Origin: Paenibacillus sp. BJ-4
GTDB lineage: Bacteria; Bacillota; Bacilli; Paenibacillales; Paenibacillaceae
NCBI RefSeq assembly: GCF_020404765.1
Contig: NZ_JAIVEM010000005.1
Location: 62,001-126,000, forward strand
Reading direction: 5' to 3'
DNA length: 64,000 bases
A program made the translations under genes and the position numbers. Positions 49,255 to 57,995 of this stretch are shown here, in pieces. The notes beneath the pieces are model-generated. The model ran no database searches. It worked only from the letters and a program-made list of their open reading frames with translations, and was not told where the DNA came from. The stretch's first letter is position 1. The number at the start of each line of letters is the position of its first letter.

Positions 49255-50640
49255 ATGTATAAGCGACTTAGTTCCGTATTGTTCCCGATTGTTGCCCTGA
49301 TCATGATAGGAGCATTTGTGTGGGGTTATCGGGAAAGCCAGATGAGAAAAGAGGTATCTCTTCAGGCAAGAAGCATGTCGATTAAAGCGGAAAATCAATA
49401 TCAGCGTGCGTTTCATGATTTGTCGTTTCATATGGATCAACTGCATTCCCAACTTGGTAACGCGGTTGCTGTCCATAATACTTCACACGCGATGCACCGC
49501 AAATGTTTGATGAACGTGTGGAGAATTACAAGTGAGGCGCAAAATGAGGTTAATCAGTTGCCACTCAATGTGATGCCATTTAATCATGCGAAGGATTTGC
49601 TGTCACATGTATCTGCATTTTCGTATCAGACTGCCGTACGTGATCTGGATCACGAGCCTTTGAATGAGAAAGAAATATCCAATCTAAAAACGTTATATAA
49701 AAATTCTAGAGAAATTTCGAAAAACATGCACGAAGTTCGGCAAAAAGTCATTAGCAAAAACTTGCGATGGACGGATGTGGAAGCTGCGCCAGGCTCCCAA
49801 ACGGGTCCAAAGGATAACACCATTGTTGATGGCTTCAAGACGGTGGACAAAAAGGTGGAGGGCTACAAGGAGCTGGATTGGGGACCTTCTGTAGCCAGTA
49901 TCTATGATAAGCGCTCAGTGAAAAAATTGAATCTCCCGGTCGTGGATGCGGCGCAAATTAAGCGGAATGCTGCCCAGTTTACAGGAAAACCGGAAAGCCA
50001 GATTCGTGTACAAGAAAACGGTAAAGGCACAGAGTGGGCGTCATATACAGCCACCCTGTTAAACAAGCAGAAGCCTGTGGCAAGCATGGATTTTACGAAA
50101 AAGGGCGGTAAGCTTATTTCCTATCAAGATATGAGAGCTGTAGGTCCTAAAAAAGCAACCCGCAATGAAGCGGTTCGCTATGCAAGTGAATTCCTTGAAC
50201 AAAAGGGTTACACAGGAATGAAGCCTGTTGCTTATGATGAAAGCGGAAATTTGGCTAACATTACATTTGCAAGCCTGCAAGAAGACGTGATTGTCTATCC
50301 AGAAAAAATCACGGTCAGATCGGGACTTGATAACGGAGAAGTGATTGGATTTCAAGCCAGTGACTATGTACATGAGCACACTGACTTCCGTCGCATCCCG
50401 AAGGCTAAACTGAGTTTGGAGGCTGCACGAGCGAAGTTGAATCCTGAGTTTCGTGAAACTTATCACCGTAAAGCATTAATTGAAAATGAACTGTCAAAAG
50501 AAGTTCTGTGTTATGAATTTGGCGGTAAAATTAATGGCTCCATTTATCGGATTTACATTAATGCCGATACGGGGATGGAAGAAACGATTGAGCAAGTGAA
50601 AGATTCGGATGATCCTCAGGCTACTGCAGGCAATATATAA
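49255..50640 (+). CDS. ypeB: Germination protein YpeB
   Basis: Forespore protein needed for stability of the cortex-lytic enzyme SleB (461 aa). Signal-anchor LSSVLFPIVALIMIGAFVWG; helical N-terminal half with HDLSFHMDQLHSQLGNAVAV; three PepSY-like domains in the C-terminal half (AAQFTGKPESQIRVQENGKG, EAVRYASEFLEQKGYTGMKP, LSLEAARAKLNPEF). AAAGGAGAC precedes the ATG. In B. subtilis it is cotranscribed with sleB upstream; sleB is not present at this site. Confidence 0.92.
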   Translation: MYKRLSSVLFPIVALIMIGAFVWGYRESQMRKEVSLQARSMSIKAENQYQRAFHDLSFHMDQLHSQLGNAVAVHNTSHAMHRKCLMNVWRITSEAQNEVNQLPLNVMPFNHAKDLLSHVSAFSYQTAVRDLDHEPLNEKEISNLKTLYKNSREISKNMHEVRQKVISKNLRWTDVEAAPGSQTGPKDNTIVDGFKTVDKKVEGYKELDWGPSVASIYDKRSVKKLNLPVVDAAQIKRNAAQFTGKPESQIRVQENGKGTEWASYTATLLNKQKPVASMDFTKKGGKLISYQDMRAVGPKKATRNEAVRYASEFLEQKGYTGMKPVAYDESGNLANITFASLQEDVIVYPEKITVRSGLDNGEVIGFQASDYVHEHTDFRRIPKAKLSLEAARAKLNPEFRETYHRKALIENELSKEVLCYEFGGKINGSIYRIYINADTGMEETIEQVKDSDDPQATAGNI

Positions 50641-50681
50641 TTAGTGCTGTTGTGTGAAGAACTGAATCATTAATCGCTCTA

Positions 50682-50708
50682 AACCTCCTTGAATTAAGGG
50701 GGTTTTTT
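50682..50708 (+). terminator. Terminator after ypeB
   Basis: AACCTCCTT pairs with AAGGGGGTT around GAATT; TTTTTT follows. Confidence 0.88.
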
Positions 50709-50813
50709 GCACTTTAGTCATGGTTTAAACAAATAAAATGCTTAAAATAGGAATAAAGTCGTGGTATTATAGACCTTAATCAGAATGTTTAATGGACAAG
50801 GACGGTGAATGGT

Positions 50814-51473
50814 TTGTTTCCTAAAATTAATGATGTGTTATACATACAAGTGGCTGGTAACGATCACAAGGATGAACTTTTTGAATTCAAGTCGCGTATT
50901 GCGGAAGAGGAGTCACAGAATTTTCTGATTGAAATCCCTATATCACAAACGAGTGGACACTTGAAAAAGCTGTTTTTGGGGGAAGAGCTATCGATATTTT
51001 TTATGAGTGAGGGCGGAATTAAAAACTATTTTAACACCCATGTCACGGGCTTTAAAGAAGATGTGCTGCGGATGGTTCGCATTCAAAAGCCAGACCCAGA
51101 TAGCATCAGTAAAATTCAGCGTCGAAACTATCTCCGGGTTAAGGCCAAACTGGAAATTGCAGTAAAATATGGTATAAATGAATCAAGGTTTGTAGCAGAA
51201 ACGCACGATGTAGGAGGCGGGGGCGTTTCTTTTCAGACACAGGGAGCCCACCATCTAGAAGAAGGAGAATCCTTGTCCTGCTGGATTTTGGTTCCGTATA
51301 AAAACGGCACGTTGGAGCATGTTTCGTTCCAGTCTGAAGTTGTACGTATTCAGGAAATGGAAAATGGCCGCAGGCTCATCATGATGAAATATGAGAAAAT
51401 TGCTGATCAGGAGCGCCAAAAACTGATTAAATATTGCTTCGAGAAACAGTTGGAATTTCGGGAAAGAGCCTAA
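50814..51473 (+). CDS. motI: PilZ-domain c-di-GMP-binding flagellar brake (YpfA/MotI)
   Basis: A 219-residue protein that in B. subtilis binds c-di-GMP and stops flagellar motors by contacting MotA. N-terminal YcgR-like domain (FPKINDVLYIQVAGND), then the PilZ domain with RRNYLRVKAKLEI (the RxxxR motif) and the second motif THDVGGGGVSF, where the usual DxSxxG reads DVGGGG. The TTG at 50814 has AAGGACGG at 11 bases; the GTG at 50805 is only 2 bases from it and is less likely. Position between ypeB and cmk matches B. subtilis. Confidence 0.88.
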   Translation: MFPKINDVLYIQVAGNDHKDELFEFKSRIAEEESQNFLIEIPISQTSGHLKKLFLGEELSIFFMSEGGIKNYFNTHVTGFKEDVLRMVRIQKPDPDSISKIQRRNYLRVKAKLEIAVKYGINESRFVAETHDVGGGGVSFQTQGAHHLEEGESLSCWILVPYKNGTLEHVSFQSEVVRIQEMENGRRLIMMKYEKIADQERQKLIKYCFEKQLEFRERA

Positions 51474-51514
51474 TCCACCGAGGGTCTTCTTTTTCAGTAA
51501 ACCTGCCGTTCATT

Positions 51515-51543
51515 TTGCATCGTCTATAAATGTGTGGTATAAT
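51515..51543 (+). promoter_or_regulatory. Sigma-A promoter of cmk
   Basis: TTGCAT (51515-51520), 17-base spacer, TATAAT (51538-51543), 59 bases before the start. Confidence 0.65.
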
Positions 51544-51552
51544 TTTCACGTC

Positions 51553-51573
51553 GCAGGCAATGCCTGCTTTTTT
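51553..51573 (+). other. Hairpin with T-run at the 5' end of the cmk transcript
   Basis: GCAGGC (51553-51558) pairs with GCCTGC (51562-51567) around AAT and is followed by six T. It begins within about 5 bases of the expected transcription start, too early for ordinary termination; it may protect the 5' end. Confidence 0.5.
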
Positions 51574-51602
51574 CTTGAGGTTAGGTTAGGAGGAATTCCC
51601 CG

Positions 51603-52310
51603 TTGGCAAGGCAGCATGTATCTTCAAATAATAAAATAAATGTAGCTATCGATGGACCTGCTGGTGCAGGGAAAAGTACAGTGGCCCGCTTGGTGGCGAA
51701 AGCACTTTCTTATGTATATGTGGACACCGGAGCCATGTACCGGGCAGCAACGTGGTACATGATGTGCAAGGAAATTCCGGCGGAAAATGTAGAAAAAGTG
51801 CTTCAACATGTACCTGAGCTGGTGATTGAATTAGTACCGGACCCCACAGGCCAAAAGGTTTATTGTAACGGGGAAGATGTAACTACAGTAATCCGCTCTA
51901 TGGAAGTGACCAGCAAGGTATCACAGTTTTCGAGTATCGCGGGTTTACGCACACGTTTGACTGAAAACCAGCGTGAAATGGCTGCGCGTAAGGGCGTCGT
52001 TATGGACGGGCGGGACATTGGAACAACTGTGCTTCCCGATGCGGAAGTTAAGATATTCATGACTGCAAGTGTTCAGGAACGTGCCTCTCGGCGTTTTAAA
52101 GAATTGAACGGAGCTGATGATATCACTCTGGAGCAGCTCGAACGTGACATTGCGGCACGTGACAAGTTTGACGAGGAGAGGGATGTATCCCCACTTCGTT
52201 GCAGTGAGGACGCCATCGTGCTGGATACGACCCATATGGGTATTCAGGATGTCGTGGATACGATCGTATCTTATTGTGTGGCGGAGAAAGATGGGGAGAT
52301 CAGCCAATGA
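51603..52310 (+). CDS. cmk: Cytidylate kinase
   Basis: Phosphorylates CMP and dCMP with ATP (235 aa). P-loop IDGPAGAGKSTVARLVAK, the NMP-binding stretch YVDTGAMYRAATWYM, MDGRDIGTTVLPDAEVKIFM and the lid DDITLEQLERDIAARDKFDE. Start is TTG at 51603 after AGGAGGAATT. It overlaps plsC by 4 bases. Confidence 0.95.
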   Translation: MARQHVSSNNKINVAIDGPAGAGKSTVARLVAKALSYVYVDTGAMYRAATWYMMCKEIPAENVEKVLQHVPELVIELVPDPTGQKVYCNGEDVTTVIRSMEVTSKVSQFSSIAGLRTRLTENQREMAARKGVVMDGRDIGTTVLPDAEVKIFMTASVQERASRRFKELNGADDITLEQLERDIAARDKFDEERDVSPLRCSEDAIVLDTTHMGIQDVVDTIVSYCVAEKDGEISQ

Positions 52311-52900
52311 TATATACGGTATGCGCCAGTATTTTGCGTCTCATTTACCGCATTTTGTTTAGACTTGAGGCGGTAGGCAGGGAAAATGTCCCTGCTGAGG
52401 GCGGAGTATTGTTGTGCTCTAATCATATTAGTAATCTTGACCCTCCTACAGTTGGTATTTTGCTGAAGCGAAAGGTTCACTTTATGGCAAAAGCCGAGCT
52501 GTTTAATATTCCCGTACTGGGTCCACTGATCGACAAGCTGGGAGCTTTTCCAGTCAAACGCGGTGGTGTGAGTAAGGAATCAATCAAGCTGGCATTGAAC
52601 ATTTTGCGTGATGGCAAGGTGATGGGGATCTTCCCCGAAGGCTCCAGGGGAGCTGGAGGGATTGGTAAAAAGGGTGCTGCCAGCTTTGCGCTGCGCAGTG
52701 GAGCGGCTGCCGTTCCGGTCGCCATTGTTGGTGATTACAAGCTTTTCTGTAAAACAAAAGTGATATACGGCAAGCCTGTCAATTTGGATGCTTACCAAAA
52801 GGGTGCCGATATCGAGGGAGACCCGCTTGAACTTGCGACAGAAGCAATTATGTCACGTATCCGTACGATGAAGGAAACAGGCAAGCCTACGAATAACTGA
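52307..52900 (+). CDS. plsC: 1-acyl-sn-glycerol-3-phosphate acyltransferase
   Basis: Second acylation step in phosphatidic acid synthesis at the membrane (197 aa). Seen: catalytic HxxxxD in SNHISNLDPP, FMAKAELFNIPVLGPLI, GAFPVKRGGVSKESIKLAL and the second block FPEGSRGAGG. The ATG at 52307 overlaps the cmk stop (ATGA) with GGGGAGATC upstream. plsY lies 3.4 kb downstream, so two steps of the pathway are encoded close together. Confidence 0.92.
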   Translation: MIYTVCASILRLIYRILFRLEAVGRENVPAEGGVLLCSNHISNLDPPTVGILLKRKVHFMAKAELFNIPVLGPLIDKLGAFPVKRGGVSKESIKLALNILRDGKVMGIFPEGSRGAGGIGKKGAASFALRSGAAAVPVAIVGDYKLFCKTKVIYGKPVNLDAYQKGADIEGDPLELATEAIMSRIRTMKETGKPTNN

Positions 52901-52959
52901 AAGGCTTGCATGAATTATGTCTAAGCTCGGAAAACTAGGACAAAAGTTTATTTGATGTT

Positions 52960-52988
52960 TTGAACTCTGCCATGCGCAGGTTTAAATA
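52960..52988 (+). promoter_or_regulatory. Candidate promoter of ypfD
   Basis: TTGAAC (52960-52965), 17-base spacer, TAAATA (52983-52988), 32 bases before the ATG. The -10 is weak. Confidence 0.4.
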
Positions 52989-53020
52989 AATGGTTTTTTT
53001 GAATTGAGGAGGGTATTGAC

Positions 53021-54247
53021 ATGTCGGAAGAAATTAAAAATCAAGAAGCTGCTGAAGCGGCAAATCAAGACGAGCTCGATCAAATCGTCTCCCTGAAAAA
53101 AGGTGACACCGTTAAGGGTACGATCGTGAAATTGGAAGATAACCAAGCGGTAGTAAGCATTGGATATAAATACGATGGAGTTATTCCAATTCGCGAATTG
53201 TCTTCTGGTTTGGATAACACAGAAGAAGCAGTACAAGTAGGTCAAGAAGTCGAAGCTAGAATCATTAGCATCGATGATGCCAAAGAAAAGCTTGTTCTGT
53301 CCAAACGTGCAATCGACAGTGAAAATGCTTGGGAAAAGCTGGAGCAACTGTTCGAAAGCAAAGAAGTGTTTGAAGTAGTAGTAAACGACGTCGTTAAAGG
53401 CGGCATCGTGGTAGACGTGGGCGTACGTGGATTTATTCCTGCATCCATGGTAGAACGTCATTTCGTTGAAGATTTCAGCGATTACAAAGGCCGCACATTG
53501 CGTGTTGTTGTAAAAGAGCTGGATCGCGAAAACAACAAAGTGATTCTTTCTCAAAAAGACGTTCTGGAAGCAGAATTTGAAGCCAACAAGCAAAAAGTAA
53601 TGGCTGAGCTGAAAGAAGGACAAGAAATCGTAGGTACGGTTCAACGTCTCACTCAGTTTGGTGCTTTTGTTGACGTAGGTGGCGTGGATGGTTTGGTTCA
53701 CGTATCTGAGATCGCTTGGACTCATGTTGATAAGCCTTCTGATGCTGTTTCTGAAGGGGATCAAGTAAAAGTAAAAGTCCTGAAAGTAGACCCTGAAAAA
53801 GGAAAAATCAGCCTGAGCATGAAAGCTGCACAGCCTGGTCCTTGGGAATCCGCTGCTGGACAATTTAATAACAATGACATCGTAACTGGTGTTGTAAAAC
53901 GTCTGGTTAACTTCGGTGCATTCGTTGAAATCGCTCCTGGTGTGGAAGGTTTGGTTCATATTTCCCAAATTTCCCACAAACACATCGGAACTCCACAAGA
54001 GGTTCTGGAAGAAGGACAAGAAGTGAAAGTTAAAGTTCTTGAAATGAATCCTTCTGAAAAACGTGTTAGCCTGAGCATTAAAGAAACTGAAGAAGCTCCT
54101 GAAGCTGCTCCAAAAGCTGAAAGAGCACCACGGGCAGCTCGTGCGCCTCGTGAGGAACTGAACAATCCGAACGTTTCGCTCAACAATTCCGGTCTGAGCA
54201 TTACGCTTGGCGAACGTTTTGGTGATAAGCTGAACAAATTTAAATGA
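53021..54247 (+). CDS. ypfD: S1-domain RNA-binding protein, ribosomal protein S1 homologue (YpfD)
   Basis: A 408-residue protein with four S1 repeats: LKKGDTVKGTIVKLEDNQAV, EVFEVVVNDVVKGGIVVDVG, LKEGQEIVGTVQRLTQFGAF and NDIVTGVVKRLVNFGAF, the last two followed by GLVHVSEIAW and GLVHISQISH. Shorter than the six-repeat E. coli S1, as usual in Bacilli. A charged Ala/Glu/Arg linker (APKAERAPRAARAPREEL) precedes the tail. GAGGAGGG precedes the ATG. Strong codon bias is consistent with high expression. Confidence 0.93.
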   Translation: MSEEIKNQEAAEAANQDELDQIVSLKKGDTVKGTIVKLEDNQAVVSIGYKYDGVIPIRELSSGLDNTEEAVQVGQEVEARIISIDDAKEKLVLSKRAIDSENAWEKLEQLFESKEVFEVVVNDVVKGGIVVDVGVRGFIPASMVERHFVEDFSDYKGRTLRVVVKELDRENNKVILSQKDVLEAEFEANKQKVMAELKEGQEIVGTVQRLTQFGAFVDVGGVDGLVHVSEIAWTHVDKPSDAVSEGDQVKVKVLKVDPEKGKISLSMKAAQPGPWESAAGQFNNNDIVTGVVKRLVNFGAFVEIAPGVEGLVHISQISHKHIGTPQEVLEEGQEVKVKVLEMNPSEKRVSLSIKETEEAPEAAPKAERAPRAARAPREELNNPNVSLNNSGLSITLGERFGDKLNKFK

Positions 54248-54288
54248 GTTTTTAATCAATACACTTTATAATAAGCATAACGTACACC

Positions 54289-54322
54289 ATCGGCGGACCC
54301 AGAGGGTTCGCCGATTGTTGTT
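54289..54322 (+). terminator. Terminator after ypfD
   Basis: ATCGGCGGACCC pairs with GGGTTCGCCGAT; a T-rich TGTTGTT follows. Confidence 0.7.
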
Positions 54323-54393
54323 ACGTGACCATATCGCCAATAAGAATGTTTTTTGCTATGATGATAGCTGAGAATGACAGGAGGAGTGAATTT

Positions 54394-55716
54394 ATGGCAA
54401 GACCCGTTGTGGCTATCGTTGGTCGCCCGAATGTGGGAAAGTCCACTATTTTTAATCGGATTATCGGGGATCGTTTGTCCATTGTTGAAGATAAACCTGG
54501 AATCACCCGTGATCGTATATACGGTATATCGGAGTGGAATGGTAAATCCTTCAGTATTATTGATACCGGCGGCATTGAAATTGATGGTGAAGATGTCATT
54601 TTGAAATCCATCCGTATGCAAGCCGAACTCGCAATAGAAGAAGCAGATGTTATCGTATTTATGAGTGATGCAAAAGCAGGAATTACGCAATCGGATGAAG
54701 AGGTAGCTCAAATGCTGTATCGTTCGGGTAAACCGATCATTGTAGCGGTAAACAAGGTGGACAACCTCAATCGTGCCGATCTGATTTATGAGTTTTACTC
54801 TTATGGATTTGGAGATCCTATTCCCGTTTCCGGTAGCCACGGTACAGGTATAGGTGACCTGTTGGACGCAATTACGTCCAATTTGCCTGAGCTCGAAGAA
54901 GAGCACTATGATGAGGACGTGATTCGTGTCGCTTTGATCGGCCGCCCGAACGTAGGTAAATCTTCACTCGTTAACGCCATTCTGGGAGAAGAACGGGTTA
55001 TTGTAAGTGATATTGCAGGCACGACACGTGATGCGATTGATACGCCTTTTGAAAAAGACGGCCAGAGATATGTACTGATTGACACGGCTGGAATGCGCAA
55101 ACGCGGCAAAGTATATGAAACGACAGAAAAATATAGTGTCATGCGTGCTATGCGTGCTATCGAGCGTGCAGATGTTGTGCTGGTCGTTATTAACGGCGAG
55201 GAAGGTATTATTGAGCAGGATAAGCACATTGCCGGCTATGCTTATGAGGCGGGTAAAGCATCGCTGTTTGTTGTTAACAAATGGGATGTCGTGGATAAAG
55301 ACGATAAAACGATGCATCAGTTTGAAACTAAAATCCGCGATCATTTCCTGTTCATGACGTATGCTCCGATTGTGTTCTTGTCTGCCAAAACGAAGCAACG
55401 CTTGCAAAAGCTGCTTCCTGTTGTACAGCATGTAGCGCAGCAGCATGTCATGCGTATTCAGACGCATTTGCTGAATGATGTCATTTCCGATGCAGTGGCG
55501 ATCAATCCTCCACCAACAGATAAAGGACGCCGTCTGCGCATTAACTATGTGACCCAGGTTGCTGTCAAGCCGCCTACAATGGTTGTATTCGTTAATGATC
55601 CGGAAATCATGCACTTCTCTTACGAGCGTTATCTGGAGAACAAAATTCGTGCCGCCTTCAATTTCGAGGGGACTCCAATTCGTATCTTCACACGGCGCAA
55701 GTCTGACGAAAGTTAG
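54394..55716 (+). CDS. der: Ribosome-associated GTPase Der (EngA)
   Basis: Double GTPase for 50S assembly (440 aa). Two G domains: first with G1 [19 protein letters not shown] and NKVD; second with G1 [28 protein letters not shown] and NKWD; C-terminal KH-like domain with [29 protein letters not shown] lies before the ATG at 54394; the earlier start at 54325 would overlap the ypfD terminator region. plsY starts 11 bases after the stop. Confidence 0.96.
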   Translation: MARPVVAIVGRPNVGKSTIFNRIIGDRLSIVEDKPGITRDRIYGISEWNGKSFSIIDTGGIEIDGEDVILKSIRMQAELAIEEADVIVFMSDAKAGITQSDEEVAQMLYRSGKPIIVAVNKVDNLNRADLIYEFYSYGFGDPIPVSGSHGTGIGDLLDAITSNLPELEEEHYDEDVIRVALIGRPNVGKSSLVNAILGEERVIVSDIAGTTRDAIDTPFEKDGQRYVLIDTAGMRKRGKVYETTEKYSVMRAMRAIERADVVLVVINGEEGIIEQDKHIAGYAYEAGKASLFVVNKWDVVDKDDKTMHQFETKIRDHFLFMTYAPIVFLSAKTKQRLQKLLPVVQHVAQQHVMRIQTHLLNDVISDAVAINPPPTDKGRRLRINYVTQVAVKPPTMVVFVNDPEIMHFSYERYLENKIRAAFNFEGTPIRIFTRRKSDES

Positions 55717-55727
55717 GAGCGAATAGG

Positions 55728-56336
55728 TTGATTTTACAGATCGTTGCTATACTACTCAGTTACCTGCTTGGCTCTGTCAGCTTTAGTTTGCTGTATGGAA
55801 AATTAAAAGGAATCGACATTCGCCAACATGGAAGCGGCAATGCCGGTGCGACGAATACGCTACGCGTGCTTGGAAAAGGCCCAGCTATTCTGGTACTACT
55901 GCTGGATGTACTCAAAGGGGTTATTGCGGTGCTGTTGGGGCACTGGCTGGGTGGAGAATCTTCCTGGCTACCGGGTTTGTGCGGCATCGCGGCGATTGCG
56001 GGCCATAACTGGCCGGTATATTTTCACTTTCGCGGAGGAAAAGGTATTGCCACCGCTATCGGTGTATTAGCATCGCTGACCTTGCTTCCCGCTTTATATG
56101 CCGGGATCATTGCGATTCTTGCTATCGTGATCACACGCTATGTGTCCCTTGGATCACTGATTTTTGTCATTCTGACGCCCTGGATTTTGCTTGTGCTTGG
56201 ATACGAATGGACGTTCTTCTGGACAGCTCTAGTCATTTGCTTGTTTGCTGTGTGGAGACACCGTACCAATATCGTCAAGCTGGCACGAGGAAATGAAAAT
56301 AAGCTTGGCTCCAAAGGGGGAGATCGTCTTGTCTGA
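55728..56336 (+). CDS. plsY: Acyl-phosphate:glycerol-3-phosphate acyltransferase PlsY
   Basis: First acylation step in phospholipid synthesis from acyl phosphate (202 aa, about five transmembrane helices). Three family motifs: GSVSFSLLYGKLKGIDIRQ then HGSGNAGATNTLRVLGKG, FHFRGGKGIATAIGVL, and YVSLGSL. Start is TTG at 55728 after TTAGGAGC. gpsA, which makes its substrate sn-glycerol 3-phosphate, starts inside its last codons (8-base overlap). Confidence 0.94.
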   Translation: MILQIVAILLSYLLGSVSFSLLYGKLKGIDIRQHGSGNAGATNTLRVLGKGPAILVLLLDVLKGVIAVLLGHWLGGESSWLPGLCGIAAIAGHNWPVYFHFRGGKGIATAIGVLASLTLLPALYAGIIAILAIVITRYVSLGSLIFVILTPWILLVLGYEWTFFWTALVICLFAVWRHRTNIVKLARGNENKLGSKGGDRLV

Positions 56337-57369
56337 GAAAATAGCTGTACTGGTCGCGGGTAGCTGGGGAACAGCCCTGGCTTCCGTTCTTGCGGCCAAT
56401 AACAACGATGTCTCTGTCTGGACGAGAAATGAGCAGCAAGCAGCTGAAATCAATGAAAAGCATACGAATGAGCATTATTTACCCGGCTCCATTTTGTCTG
56501 ATCGAATTTCCGCTACAACCGATATGGAGACTGCCGTATCTGGTGCTAAAGCTGTTATTATCGTATCGCCTTCGGCTGCGGCTCGTCAGGTAGCACGTAG
56601 TCTAAAGGACCACTTTACCAAGGATATGCTGGTGGTGCACGCCATTAAAGGCTTTGAAACCGAAACGCTCAAGCGTATGTCCACGGTGATCTCGGAAGAG
56701 CTGGAAATTGTGGAGGGTGATATTGCCGTGCTGTCTGGTCCGAGTCATGCGGAGGAAGTGGTGCGAAAATGCCCGACAACGGTCGTTGTAGCTTCCTCCA
56801 ATGAGAAAGCTGCACAAGCAGCGCAGGAGCTGTTCATGAACTCCTATTTTCGGGTATATACAAACCGTGATTTGCTTGGCGTAGAGCTGTCCGGGGCGTT
56901 AAAAAACATAATCGCTCTAGGCGCGGGAATGTCAGACGGACTTGGCTTCGGTGATAATGCCAAAGCGGCTTTATTGACCCGTGGGTTAGCTGAGATTACC
57001 CGTGCCGGGGTTGAGATGGGCGCTAATCCACTGACCTTTGCTGGCTTGGCTGGAATTGGTGACCTTGTCGTCACTGCAACGAGTCGTCACAGCCGCAACT
57101 GGCGTGCAGGCTCGCTATTAGGACAGGGTCAACAGCTTGATGCTGTGCTGGAATCCATGGGCATGGTGGTAGAGGGGATTCGAACGACAAAAGCGGCATA
57201 TGCTATCTCACAAAAGTTGGGTGTTCAGATGCCTATTACAGAAGTGCTGTATGGGGTGCTGTTCGAAGGACGTGACGTCCGCAAAGCGGTCGAGGCACTG
57301 ATGGGTCGTGATCCTAAGACCGAGATGGAAGTCATGCCGCTGCAAACTTGGGAGCAATGGCATTCATAA
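56329..57369 (+). CDS. gpsA: Glycerol-3-phosphate dehydrogenase (NAD(P)+) with substituted first glycine
   Basis: Reduces dihydroxyacetone phosphate to sn-glycerol 3-phosphate (346 aa). Seen: N-terminal VLVAGSWGTALA, LSGPSHAEEV, VELSGALKNIIALGAGMSDG, the catalytic-lysine neighbourhood and GLAGIGDLVVTATSRHSRN. Oddity: the NAD-binding GxGxxG normally reads GAGSWG; here residue 9 is valine (VAGSWG). The rest of the motif is intact. Start is TTG at 56329 after AAAGGGGGAG; the longer reading to 56245 overlaps plsY and is rejected. Confidence 0.93.
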   Translation: MSEKIAVLVAGSWGTALASVLAANNNDVSVWTRNEQQAAEINEKHTNEHYLPGSILSDRISATTDMETAVSGAKAVIIVSPSAAARQVARSLKDHFTKDMLVVHAIKGFETETLKRMSTVISEELEIVEGDIAVLSGPSHAEEVVRKCPTTVVVASSNEKAAQAAQELFMNSYFRVYTNRDLLGVELSGALKNIIALGAGMSDGLGFGDNAKAALLTRGLAEITRAGVEMGANPLTFAGLAGIGDLVVTATSRHSRNWRAGSLLGQGQQLDAVLESMGMVVEGIRTTKAAYAISQKLGVQMPITEVLYGVLFEGRDVRKAVEALMGRDPKTEMEVMPLQTWEQWHS

Positions 57370-57400
57370 AGACCGGGTGATCCCAAAAGTAATGTATAGT

Positions 57401-57450
57401 AAAGGCTGTCTCGTAAGTAGATTTTTCTACGAATGAGATAGCCTTTTTTA
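57401..57450 (+). terminator. Terminator after gpsA
   Basis: AAAGGCTGTCTCGTA pairs with ACGAATGAGATAGCCTTT with small bulges; a T-run ends at 57450. Confidence 0.85.
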
Positions 57451-57542
57451 GTTAGGCATTAGGCATGTCTTTTGTAAGCTTAATCACCTTTTATCTCCAC
57501 CATTCATAGACTGAGTTGAGCAATGGCGGAGGAGGGGAGATT

Positions 57543-57818
57543 GTGAATAAAAACTTTCCGAAAGAAGCGTTGAAGGCCATTAACAAAAAGGGCGGCAAAA
57601 ACATATCCGAAAATGCGGTAAAAAAGCTGGCAGGCACGGTGAAGGCGGACACGCTTCAAAGTGAAGCGCAGTTACGTCAGCTTATAAGGCAGGTGTCTGC
57701 GATGGCCAACATTCCGGTGTCGGAAGATACAGTAAGAGATATTGTTAGTGCCGTCAAAAAGAGCGGAATGAATTCTTCCAACATGGAAGCGTTAATGAAA
57801 ATGATGATGAAAAAATAA
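57543..57818 (+). CDS. spoVIF: Stage VI sporulation protein F family
   Basis: A 91-residue protein starting MNKNFPKEALKAINKKGGKN. The blocks LAGTVKADTLQSEAQLRQLI, RQVSAMANIPVSEDTVRDIV and METLMKMMM-like end (MEALMKMMMKK) match SpoVIF (YjcC), a coat-assembly factor acting with GerE in late mother-cell gene expression. GTG at 57543 follows GGAGGAGGGGAGA. Alone on its transcript with a terminator after it. Confidence 0.82.
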   Translation: MNKNFPKEALKAINKKGGKNISENAVKKLAGTVKADTLQSEAQLRQLIRQVSAMANIPVSEDTVRDIVSAVKKSGMNSSNMEALMKMMMKK

Positions 57819-57848
57819 AAAAAGCTAGCCGCAAATGGCCAGGTTTCG

Positions 57849-57879
57849 CCGTGAACCGGGCAGGTTCGCGGTTTTTTTT
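57849..57879 (+). terminator. Terminator after spoVIF
   Basis: CCGTGAACC (57849-57857) pairs with GGTTCGCGG (57863-57871); eight T follow. Confidence 0.88.
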
Positions 57880-57922
57880 ATATAATGAAGCAGGTTTCAC
57901 CTTCTCTTCACTGCACAAAATA

Positions 57923-57951
57923 TCGAACTACCATGCTGAACATGATATAAT
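57923..57951 (+). promoter_or_regulatory. Candidate promoter of the nucleotidyltransferase-fold gene
   Basis: TATAAT (57946-57951) with a poor -35 TCGAAC (57923-57928) at 17 bases, 45 bases before the ATG. Confidence 0.4.
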
Positions 57952-57995
57952 GATGCCCAATAGGAAACGGGTTGAAAGACAGTAAGGAGGAAACA

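Noticed and set aside
52982..54259. 425-codon open frame on the minus strand opposite ypfD
   Set aside because: It is a mirror of the highly biased ypfD coding sequence; its translation is rich in Phe and Asn runs with no domain, and no ribosome binding site precedes it.
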